From Lingula anatina (Eukaryota > Brachiopoda > Lingulata > Lingulida > Lingulidae): a stretch of DNA of 51,789 nt. Below are positions 13,923 through 25,900 of the stretch, piece by piece (position 1 is the first letter of the stretch; every line of letters begins with the position of its first letter). The stretch spans positions 1 to 51,789 of the forward strand of contig NW_019776062.1 in the NCBI RefSeq assembly GCF_001039355.2, read 5' to 3'. Made by a program: the position numbers and the translations under genes. Below the pieces are notes generated by a model. That model saw only the letters and a program-made list of their open reading frames with translations, was not told the origin of the DNA and made no database searches.

Positions 13923-16900
13923 TATTTATTTGTTATTTTGTTACAATGATTAGTTCTGCGATATCCCTAGGAATATTTTCATAAAGGTTGGTATTTATTG
14001 ATAAGCAGGTGCTGTGATATCTGCAGGGTTTTCAGATAAATATAACAATTATTTAGTCTTAGGAGGAGGAATACATACAGACTGAAAAAATAAAAAAGAC
14101 TGGTGACAGTTTTCATCACTGAAATAAACAAACAACCTGTTATCACAAAATCTATATCACTCAAAATTATTTGTGTTATAGAATCAAAAATATCCTCTTT
14201 TGTATGAGATTGAATGGTCACATTTTTTTTTTTCTTTTTTTGTCCAACTCTTACCTCAGGAGCTCTATACAGTAAAGTCTGTAGTTCAAAGTCATCATAG
14301 TACAAAGAGACTTCATCATGAACACAGTGGAAGGCATTCCCAAAATCAGCTATCTTCAGACTAGAGAAATTGTGCTCTGAAATCAAAACATACTGGCATT
14401 TAAACTCAATAAAAAATATACTTGCTAAAAAAATAACAATTAAAGCAATATCTTATTTTGGTTTTAAACCTTAACTTTTCAAAAGTAATATCAATTTCAA
14501 TTTTATTAACAATAAACATTTTTCAGGCTCTTTCGTAAGGTCAAAAATAGATGGATGACAACATTTTTGTTTTATTTTTCAATTTGCGCTTTTCAAAAGT
14601 AAAATAGATTTCAATCTTACTCAAGATATATGATTCCTTTCACTAAATAAAAAAGACTAAATAACAATTCCTGCTCATCTTCACTTCTGTTACATGTATG
14701 GCAGAGGTGGTTCAAGATGTGGATGCAACAAGTGTTTTTCATTTATCAGAGAAAATGAACTGATTTCCTCTGCTGTGATAACACTTACTGTCCACAGCAT
14801 GTACCTATCTAACCTGGCAGCCAGGTGATCTCAAGTGGCCTCCTCCATTATTTATTATTACAGGTAACACACAGTAAGAGACGCTTCATGTAGCTAGTGA
14901 GGTATTCTAATGTGTTCATATTGGAAAAAAATTCTTCTTTTTCTTTCATTCTTTCTTCCTTTCTTTTTTTTATTTATTTATTTATTTTTTGGGGGGGAGG
15001 GGGGGGGTGAAAAGCAAGCTTAAAATTCCCCAAATTGTTCAGACAACAAGACTAATGTTGAGAAAAATTATAATAAAAGAAAAAAAATACTAAAATAAAA
15101 AGCACTGTTGCCTGATTGTCATGTTTGTTGGCATTTCTTCACACGAGTGTAACTATTGTTTTAGTCAAAGTTTCTACATACTATGATACATATTTTGGCA
15201 ATATCAAAATTTAAAGGTCTACCTTCCACCTATACGTGTTGCCTATAATGGTGCATTTAACTACTGATGCAGTATTGCCAATTTTACCTGAAGCTGACAT
15301 TGTCAAACTGATGTGCACCAAAACAGAATCAAAGCAGAATGGACATATATATATATTTAGACAACAAAAATCCTTACTGAGCATAGTTACAGCAGCACCA
15401 ACTGATTAGCACTCCATCTTAATCAATACAGATGACTTAAGTTAAGTCCAGCCATTCCAGGAGATTCCAAGGCTTCACTTAGAGTAATTAGATGTTTATT
15501 TTCACAGTGGAGCAAGGTTGGGTGAGATGGTCAGATCAATCAGATAGTACCAATCTCCAGATGATCAAAGTAGATCAAAGGATCAGACTCCAGAGGGGCA
15601 AAGGTGGAGCCCTCTCCTGCACCCCATGTTGTTCTTAGAGCAATTACTCATCTGGCTATTTCTGAGAGACTGGCTATTTCTGAGAGACCTCAAGGTAATG
15701 GTCAAACTATACACGCTAAGTGAAGTTAATAGAGCAATTTGGCACTTGAAACCACAATGGTTGTACTGTGGTGTCATTGGGGCACTTTGGATGTTTTTAT
15801 TTCTTTTATTCTAAATCAAAACATTATTAGTAGTCATCAGATGAGGTGTGTAAGAAGGATAAGTTGGATCAGTTATGAAATAAATATCACAGGGCTTTTT
15901 TAATTTGTACTGGAAAAACAAAGCATTTACACCATTATATTTTTAATATCATTTTAAATCATTATCTAAATTATAATCACTATTGTATAAAAAATATTAT
16001 ATCAAACAATACAACCAAAATTATTTCTTTCAACACAAATCCAGACAAGATGATGATAGTCTTAATATAAAAAAGGATTGCTTTAGTTTCCATGACACAA
16101 GGTTATAACAGATGCACCAATTTTCTACCCCAGGGGATCAGACAATATTTTTCTGTGCTGGAGTTGGCCAGGAGCCCATGAATACAAACCCTGCTAATCC
16201 CTTCATCAATACTTCTCCCTAAAACCATCACCTGGCTGGGGCACAGAAAGGACATGGATCGATTTAGACTACCGTAATTACACATAAATTTTGAAATAGG
16301 GGATTTATTCTGAACATTTTTACTGTTGAAAGATATATAATTTAGTGTTATTGATTGAAAAATAAGTTTTCTGAGAGGCCCAACTTGATATGCAACAGAG
16401 AATTTCAGAAAAAATCTTTCAGCAATTCTGCACATATATTTTATTTTAATCTTGAAAAATAAGTTCATAAATTTCTGTTCGAATTAAAGAAATAGGTGCC
16501 GTACATTCTGTCCAGACACAGTTCCTCGTCATTTTTCTATTTACTAATGACATTTACCAGTCTCCCCTAAGTACCATTTTAATACAATCTACCGACTAAT
16601 CCCTCATGATCCAATTGATACTGTCAATAGTGCTTTAAGGCCATGGATTGCAATGGAAAAGGTTAACAAGCAAACTACTTGTGTTAAGTGAATCAGGGTT
16701 TATGAGTTTATGAAAGTGTCCTTAGGTTAGCGTTACAGGCTCAATTTGATTATTCATCCAAAGAGATTGATATGCTGTCAGAGAAATGGAAACATTTGTC
16801 ATTGAATTATGGATGTTAATCAGTGCGTAATGGGCATCAGAAATGGCTCAAGAAAAAGTTTGTTTTTTTTAAATTTGTTATCTTTAAAGTTGGCACGCTA

Positions 16901-19900
16901 AATATAAAGATCTTTAAAAACCTATGAAGTAAAAAAAAAAAAAAAGAACTCCAACACAACCTGTAAAATTATAGCTATTTATCAGTGTTATCTGATTAAT
17001 GGCCAATAAAATAATCAATTTTTTTTTATTTTAGCAAAAATCAGTCTATCTTTGTACCCTTTTTAAACCGTTGTTCTTTAAAGCTAACATACTTATTGAA
17101 TCAACTCTCAATATTTTTTCAATAAAACATTCTTTTCATCCATCCTTAATAATCAATTATGTATTCATACCTGACTCTAAGAGTATGTTTTCTGGCTTAA
17201 GATCCGCATGGATTACATTCTGCTGTTTCAAAAACCCCAAAGCCTGAAGCAGTTTCACTGTAACTTTCTTCAGCAGTGGAATCATCTGTAATAAAAAAAT
17301 ACAAAAAAAAAACACCTAAAAGTTAATTATCTTATAAAAGATTGTGGTCATGATAAAAAGTACTCTTTCATGTGGAATAAAAAGAAAAATGGCAATAAAT
17401 TGTGGCTTGTTCTTATCACTTTTTGTATAAAGAGAAAAAAATACAGATGTCTGCTGTAGTTCCTCACACCTGAATGGTATCTATAATTAATGCGGACTGG
17501 ACAGGCTTATTGTAAACACAACCTTAATAAAATCTAAGCCAAGGAGGAGATAGAGAATATGTGTAAAAATGGTGGGCATTTCCCCTCTAAGGTTATCAGG
17601 AAATTCAAATTTAATTTTACAGCATCAAGGCATATATTTTCATGGTTACTCTTCAATATGACTATAAAATAACCTTTTTTGAGAAAACATTTAGAAATAC
17701 ATATTTATTTCATTTAGAAAAAAGAAAGATGTCTTTGATGTGGAGAAAAGACAGCATTTAACTAAGTTAAAGAATATTTTTCTGTTAAATTTATAAACCA
17801 ATATGTGATTTGCTGTAAAGTATTAAGTGTGCCAAAAATAGAACAGTTATCATTAAAACATATATCAACCTTTGATTGTATTACTCAATTAGATTGTTTA
17901 CACCTTTAACTCATTACTAGCTCACCATTTAGATTAAAGGCACACTTTTAGGTACTGGTCTAGTAAGTCTCACCTGAAGTCATTCACCTTAACTTTTTAA
18001 ATCTATTAAACCCTCTTCCTAATTGGGCAGAGATTACACTGGGTTTCAACAGAATCATTTAATTAATTTTCTTCCTTTATCCAATTACACCAAACCATAT
18101 GGATGTCTCCCTTTCAAAATGCGCGTATATAAAAAAAAAAAACACAGTCAGGCATTTCCTATTTCCTTCCACTCTCCACTAAGGCTTCATAGCGAAACAT
18201 GTGCCACATCAGATGAATAAACAAACCTCAAATCAAACACTGATAGTTTGCAACAATTTCACAATCTCCTCCCCACACCTGTGGAAATGTATAGTGCACA
18301 ATTTGATGTCCAGAAGGATTAAATTTTCAAAGAGGGGCTCCGACTTTCATCTCAAAGCCAATCATTTTTATGGCACATTAACTGCGTCTCTCACAATCTT
18401 TGGTGTGGTTTTCATTTTTTTTACAGACTAGATCCAAAAAGTCTAATCGCTGTCCTAACTCAAGTCTACAGTTTGAAGATCAAAACAAACTTTACTTTCG
18501 TACCCAGCCTTAATTCTGGTTCCCTAGAAAGCAAGAGTCGCCAGTTTTTCTACCACCGCTGAGTGAATAAAGTGGCAGCAACAGGTAGACTGCTAGTTTC
18601 CTATTACAATGCGACTTGGTGTCTGCCATCCTCTCAGAGAGAAAAAATAACACACAAGCCCATTAATTCTTTCACCATTAAGGAGAAAACCTGGTCAAAA
18701 CTCTCTTGGAACTATCAATGACTCCTCTGGGTTTAATTTTTTTATTCCCACAGAATCTGTGAAACATTTCTATTACAACAATCACAAAGTGTACAGTACG
18801 GCAACATGGAGCATATTGAGGAATAAGAAAAAATTTCAAAAAATTAAAACATCATTTTCCAATATCATTATATACATCCATGATATTTTTCCAAGTCATC
18901 CACAATGCATGCTACTTTATAATTAAGGTGAATTTAACATATAAAGCAAATACAAAGAAACAGTGTTTCATTATGCAATGATTTATTAAGACTTCAATTA
19001 TATTTAATGTCCTTTCTGCTCTAATATTTCCCAGTTATTAAAAGCTTCAAAAGCATTAGGCAGCATCATGCAAGTCACAATGACACTTATTAGCATTGTG
19101 AGGAGTGTGAGTTAACAAAAGGATCAAAAGAAGACGCAAGTGTCAACACAGAATTATGACGGATGAAAGTATTATGTCAGTTCTTTATCCCTGGAACAAT
19201 GTGCGGCAATTTAAACGGCAGCATTACCCTAGTGACACTATCCCATGTGCTGCCCCTTAAAAGCTTATCAAACAATTATATACACACTGCTCAATTTATC
19301 TTTCATCTCTTAGCTAACAAGGGATCAATTTTCCAGGTTGCCTCACACTAATGTCTTCTCCCAGGAGATCCCACCTTATCCTTACAGGAATCATTCAGAC
19401 AGAATAGAAAAGTTGCAAAAAGCTTTAAGGTGTACAATAGACCACCTGGACAGCCAACATCTCTCTCAACAGGTAGAATACAAAGAATTCAGGCCGAGTC
19501 ATGGAAATGGTGGAGAAAATTAAAGGAAGCCCGGCGGAAACCTGGGTTGGACTTGTGCACAATTGCTGCTTCCTGTCTGTCTGTGATACAGTCAGCAAAT
19601 AAAAACAAACAAAGGGAAGCGGAGCCCGGGTTACCTGAAATGCCTGTACATTACTGCAGCAGGGTCATTAGGAATTGTGCATGGCGATCAATAATAAGAG
19701 TATTATACCATGTCATGTAACCAGCCAACATCAAAACAGAGACATGATGAAGTATAATGCACAATAAAACACCAGGAAATTTCTGACAAAAAAACTAAAT
19801 ACATTTCAGAAACCATTTTTGAGCTGTCAATTCTGAGCATTTTTTTTTTTCTCTCCATGTGTAACATAACTCAGCCATGTCAAAATGCAGTCACAATGAA

Positions 19901-22900
19901 CAGTAAAGCACTATAAATCACACGGATAGAGATGAAAGTGTACCAAAAGAAAAATAGCTTAACTGTGAAATTTGAGCCAAACCTAGGTAGCTAAACAATA
20001 TCCACATCAAAATACACATGACATAAGCAGTTAGACACAATAGATCAAAAAGGTAATGGGTGCCCATGGATAAAATGACAATACAGGGAAATTTCACACA
20101 TTTTTAAATAAAAGTGATGTTAGATGCACGGAAAAAAAAGTGAATTTGAACATCATATCAATACAGCAAATTAGGAATAGTAATATTCTGAGCATTCTAT
20201 GCTGTACCAAAAGAATTACATATGAAGACTTCACTCAGATCACATTTCTGTTTTTTAATCACCACATTCAAATACCCAAACATATTTACCTGATTTTTAT
20301 CTATTTTTTTGAAGTGCAGTGACAGAGGGGACGGGTCCAGGAGATCAAACACCATACAGTAGTGATTGTCCAGCATGAATGTATTCTGAAATATAAAGAA
20401 AACATTATGCCAAAAAAATCAGGAATTTTTTCCTTAATTTTTATAATACTATCAATTTTTAGACATAACAAGCCCATCTGCAGCTTACCTGTTATCCAAG
20501 GCAAAACTTAATCATAATTTTCTTCTTTCTAATAACAAATGACACTGACCAAATACAACCAAAAATAATAAATTTGAAACAAAAATTATTTTACCTTTAC
20601 ATCTTTTAAACTGACAAATTTTCATCAATTGAGTGACAACTTTTATCATGAGTCTAGGATGTATAGAGAGTGACTAAAAAATCATCACATTGCAAAACAA
20701 CATTCTTTGGGATAAAAAATGAAAAAAAAGGGAAGCCTGTTTTGACAGAAGATTAGCAGGTTAGAGAGAGATAAGTAAGAAAAAGATGTTATCCAGGTAT
20801 AATATACTTTAGCAGCTGTTATCTATCAAGTTTATGACTAATCATGTATACTTTGCAGTCTTTTCTTTTTTATTTTGGGGGAAGGGGGGTGTAGACTAAA
20901 AAAATTATGTTTAGAATCAAGAATTACATACCTAGTTTTTCTTTTAATATACTTATTTTACACAGGTCATTGTTTGATGACAATTCTTCTTCATAATTCT
21001 TAATTTTTTCTTAAATAGATTTAACCTTTTGAACTTTAAGATTTCCTATCATGACTCATTTTCATTTTTCTTTTGAACAAAAATTGCTGACTGAAAATGG
21101 TACTTACAGATATATTCATATATATTTCTTTTTTCTTTTTTAATAATCAATTCAAGCTGTCAACAATCACTTCGAAGAGCTTCAATCATAATGCAAGTCA
21201 CTGATATAACTCAATAATTCAACCAAGTTATGAATCAATTAACTGGATATCATCAACAATTAGTGTATCATATCATATTAAGTACAGTAGTGCATTTTTC
21301 TTCATGTGTGGTTATCTAGCAGAATAGGGTCAATCTGGATAGTTAGTCTTCTCTCTTCGGGTTTCTGCAACATTCTTTTCCGATGTGTCATGGAGGCAAG
21401 GTGTCTTCACGCGAACGCGAGTAATATGTGCATTACGCATGCAGGAACACTGTGGGTCTGCTAAATTTGTATGCTGTATCGCGACCACGCCCGACACCTC
21501 AAACCTTCATATGTGTGGAATGAGGTGGTTTGGGTTTAAAATACAGGTGGGTAAACCTGTGTGAGTTTGCAGTGGGGTTCTGGAGATGAACATGTTTGTA
21601 TTATAAGTATTGCCGCAGGATCAAAAACACCTTGTGAAGAGGCAATATTTCTATTAGTCTGACCAACTTCTCAATCATGGAACCACAGCAAGAAACAAAA
21701 AGGGTAATTTGTATCTTTTAACAATATTTTTTGTTTCAAAAGCATTAAAGAAAAAGACATTTTGTATAACTTTTAGGATAAATGGCAGAGAAAAAAGGAT
21801 TTGGATTACAAACTGCAACAGCCATAGCCAAAACAATAAGACAGAAAAAAAGAATGCTGCCAAGAATAAGAATGATATATATTGTTCTAAAATCACCAGT
21901 TTGGCAAGAAAATGTAGTTAGCAACAATTGCTATCCATGTCCAGGTGTGTGTGTATTCTTTATCCATGGGTGTGGCCAGATAAACTATCACCTTAGGTCC
22001 AGGAAAGGCATTGCGAAAATGATGGACCCACAAAAATGTAGCACCATAAATGAAGTACAAACACATACATATATTACATAGAAATATTTCTTGTGGCATT
22101 AAGAGGGGCAGACACTGATCAGGATGGTTGACTTGATGGAACAAAGACAGAGGTTAGTTCTGTATATATATGTGCTTCTATCTACTTCTATCTATACTAA
22201 GAAAAGAATTAGGCATACTTGTATAAATTAAGTGAAAATATCTAAAATACATAAGAAAGGACATAATTAAGGTAGTTGATTTTTTATTTTAAATTGATGA
22301 TAAGGTAAAAGAAAAAACAATCTTACTTTTCTTTAAGCACTGAAAGTAATATGTTTAGCACAGAAACATTTTGGTTCTCAAAATGATACAAAAGTCAGAA
22401 CCAACTCCTTCATTTTTAATAAAAAAAAAATTTCCTTGGTTAGTAAAAGGTTCTTTCTAATTTTTTAATGACTTTCAGAGATAGAACATGAGCTAGAAAA
22501 TTAAAGGACCTTGAGTAAACTTTGCAAGTAAATTTTCACAATATAAATATACACACCTTTTTTCAAAAAAAAATTCAATTTTAAAAATTCAGCTACTTGT
22601 TTTTTCTTTAAAACTTTTTGTCAAATTCCATAACAGTTAATATATCAATTACCTGTAATCTTAAGATTGGTGCCAAGTGGTAGGGATCAGCTTGATTCAG
22701 GCGGCGTATACAGTCACTCTCCTGGGCACCTATAGGCTGAAAGTTGGTGTGGAGGACTTTGATGGATACTTTAACCTCATCTTTAAAGGTGTCCTAAAAT
22801 ATCAATTATAAACATTGATGAGAGTTTTTTTGTTTTTTTTTTCTAAGTTACTGGATAAGGAAATGAGTTTAAATGTAGTTTCTGCATTTGAAATTGATTC

Positions 22901-25900
22901 CTCTTGATCTTCAAAATTTTCTCCTTTTGTCATAATTTTAAGAGAAGGAAATTAATGTAAAATGTTCATTTGAAATCGATTCAAATTGATCTTTAAAAAA
23001 ATTCTTCTTTCATAATTTTTACTGATAACTTCCATCAGATGGAAGAAGCAAAACTTGTCCTTAACTCACTTTTCAATAAAAATTGCAACCACCTTGTTTA
23101 TTTATCAAGTCAACTTATTTCACAGTTGCACTAATAATCAATAATGATTAAGTCCTTAAAGGATTGGCAACATCAAATAAAGCTAGAGGTTTTTAAGAAA
23201 ATATCAAAAAGAAAGGAATAGTGTCACTGTTCTTGGTCAATAAATACGACTGCTGATGTTGTTGTCCATAAAATCATGTTTACAACAGCATCCGCAATGT
23301 GAGCTAATGCCTTTATTTCCATTTATTTAAAGTCAATTTTTCATCTTTTTTTCATCGTTGTCTTTTCTAACTTGCTACGGTTGGAACAAATACTATGGGC
23401 CTGCGGATATTATTATTGTTATTAATAAAAGTCATGTTTATAACAGCATCCACACAGCCCTACCTCCGCCATTGTTTCTGTTTTGTTTTCTCTTTTCTTT
23501 TTTGTTATTCCTAAAACAAATCATCTGGATGTGGCGTCTGTGGTTTTCCTAAATACCTTTGATTAGGACAGCAAATAGAACACGTCCCACGTGTGATTCA
23601 TAAAGACATGTCACCGAGTCATGACGCAAGGACGGCCACAGGCAAATAAAAGGGGAAATGTGATGCACAGGTACTTAAATAATGCCCATGACATCAATAT
23701 TAGATTTCACTCAGCTAGAACTTAGGAGATATTTGCATGTTGCAAACTATAAGTGAAGCTGCTAAAGATACTGGTCTAGAGTTCATTAAAATAAGGTAAG
23801 TCTAAACAATATTTTATTTTTCAACTTATAAAACCACCAAACCCAAAACTGTCACAGGTGGATTTTTACTATCAGGGCCATTTTAATTTGTTTGATCATT
23901 TTGATAAAAAAATATGGAAGGGCAATTTTTTATCTCTTGTCTTATCTGTTGGTCAAAGGTGGGTTAGGCATAACATTCTTTTATGTTTGAACATGATGCT
24001 TTAGGGAATTGCTCAATACAATCTGCATTATTATTTCTTTTAATGTAGACTAAAAAAGCTCATGCCTGAATCAAAATCCTGATACAATTTCTTCCACTTC
24101 CAGGAAAATTTTTAAGTAACATAATATAAACAAAACTGGATGTGTTAAATATGATATTGTTATGATATAAATGGCAACCTCATTTGAAGTAAAAAATGAG
24201 AAGCATAAATCTAAATCAACCAGGATTTAATTATTTGACACATGCCATGGACCAATGAGAAATAGCAGAGTAACACGATATCTGTAGCCACGTGCATAAC
24301 CTTCTGTCAAGAACAATACTAGCTTCTTACACTCCTCCTTCACAATGTCAAAAGAAAAACATGTTTTTTAACTCCACCTCACATATGATAAAAGGTTTTT
24401 TCCCCCCATTGTATCACCAGTGTCAATATCAATATCAACTTCAAAGTAACTTGTGGACTATTGGTAAAGAAACACTTTCAACTCTCAGCTACTCCTGCAA
24501 TGAGGGACCACACAAAGACAACAGTTGACGGAGCATTACAAGTTGAATATCCTGAGCATGTAATTAACACTGCACTAAATATTTGTACAGGTGTCTTGTG
24601 TGTGCCAGCACACGTACTTATCATATCTATTATCTTCTGCAGATTAAACATATCAAAATGAGTGTGAAATTGATGTGTACTTAACGTTGACTTATCATGA
24701 AAAATCAATGCTTTTTAAATCTATATTTCCTTATGCATATTGGCATAATTTTTCATGTTCTTTTTCTTCATTAGATACACAATGGACTTAATTTCAGAGT
24801 GATGATTGATAATAGGTTTTATAACAATAATCCAGGAAATCAATTAGAAACAATTAAACCTTTAATCTTTCCTTTTGTAAACTTCATCCAGCGCCATTAT
24901 TACCAAATGTAGCAACTTCAACAGCTCTTTGTGTACTAAGAGACATCTATTTACGTCCAATTTTATACAAGAAAGACCAGGCGAGGTTACGAACTGTTAA
25001 TTTTCACTGTAAATATTTGTTTGTCTTGGCAAATGTGAGTTATTATTTCACATGTGGACCGGTCACCTTTATTTATATACCTTGAGATCTCAGTTCCACC
25101 AACAAAGCCAATGTTAAATAATGTAAACCAGGGATCCTATTTGTATTCTTTGAGTTTAACAAGGCAAAAGTGAAGGGTTAAATATAGTCCTCTGTAGCTA
25201 ACATTAGAAAGTACCACTGTAACCAGATGTATGTCACTAAAGTAAACTCTATGACTTCTTACTAAAAATAGCAAAAATTACTGATAAGAAAAGACTTGTA
25301 TGTACATGATCATTATATTAATGCTCTTTTTATCACTTTTGGGAATAACTAAATATTTTAATCATGCAAAAACTTGATAATAGAAAATTTTTAAAAATTT
25401 AGTAGAGAGAGAAGTATGGAAAGAGGCTGTATCTCTGAAACTCCAAAATCTCACATTTTCAAAGAACAAAGCCTAGGTAAACATTTTGTTTACAATAGAG
25501 TGAGAACTACAGGTGTTATTTTATCTTACCTGTGCCCTGAGAAAAACTGAAGACTGTCCTTTTCCTATCATCCCCAAGAATTTATAGCGCTGTGCCAGCA
25601 GTGGTAGGGTGCAATCGGGATGAAAACAGCCCTTCTCATCAGTATAGTGGACAAGACCTGAAAGTGAAGAAATATCATGGGACTGTTAGTTGATACATTT
25701 TCTTCACTCTAAATGAGTTTGTTTTAACAAGCATTACAAAGGTGAAGGGGCTGCTGTGAAAATTGAAATATTATCAATTCATCAAATTATCAACATATTA
25801 TCTTTAATCTCTTTTGCTTTATTTTTTCATGTACATCAACTTTTTATTTAATTTGCATGTTGGTTTACTTATCTTCTTTTGTAATCATGAAATATCAAAA

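Larger units (their letters stand above)
6529..14254 (-). other. Large kinase intron 7
   Basis: This 7.7-kb intron starts (transcript sense) at the activation-loop exon and ends at the subdomain IX exon. Near the 3' end it holds decayed copies of exon 8. Near its 5' end it holds an ATT microsatellite (about 13880-13931). Between them are AT-rich stretches and some more complex unique sequence (about 11.98-12.25 kb and 13.5-13.75 kb) that could be regulatory. No other exon is supported. Confidence 0.65.
14377..17170 (-). other. Kinase intron 6
   Basis: This 2.8-kb intron contains a G-run (14992-15008), an exact 18-bp direct repeat (15652-15687) and AT-rich DNA. A 121-codon open frame at 16103-16468 has no recognisable domain or splice support, and I do not call it. 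Confidence 0.65.

Noticed and set aside
16103-16468. 121-codon minus-strand frame in intron 6
   Set aside because: No domain, no acceptor/donor arrangement that keeps the kinase frame, and composition is typical of the surrounding intron.
21675-22144. Several overlapping short frames on both strands, some hydrophobic
   Set aside because: They are AT-rich low-complexity translation with no recognisable domain, lying in kinase intron 4. Frames on both strands cover the same DNA.
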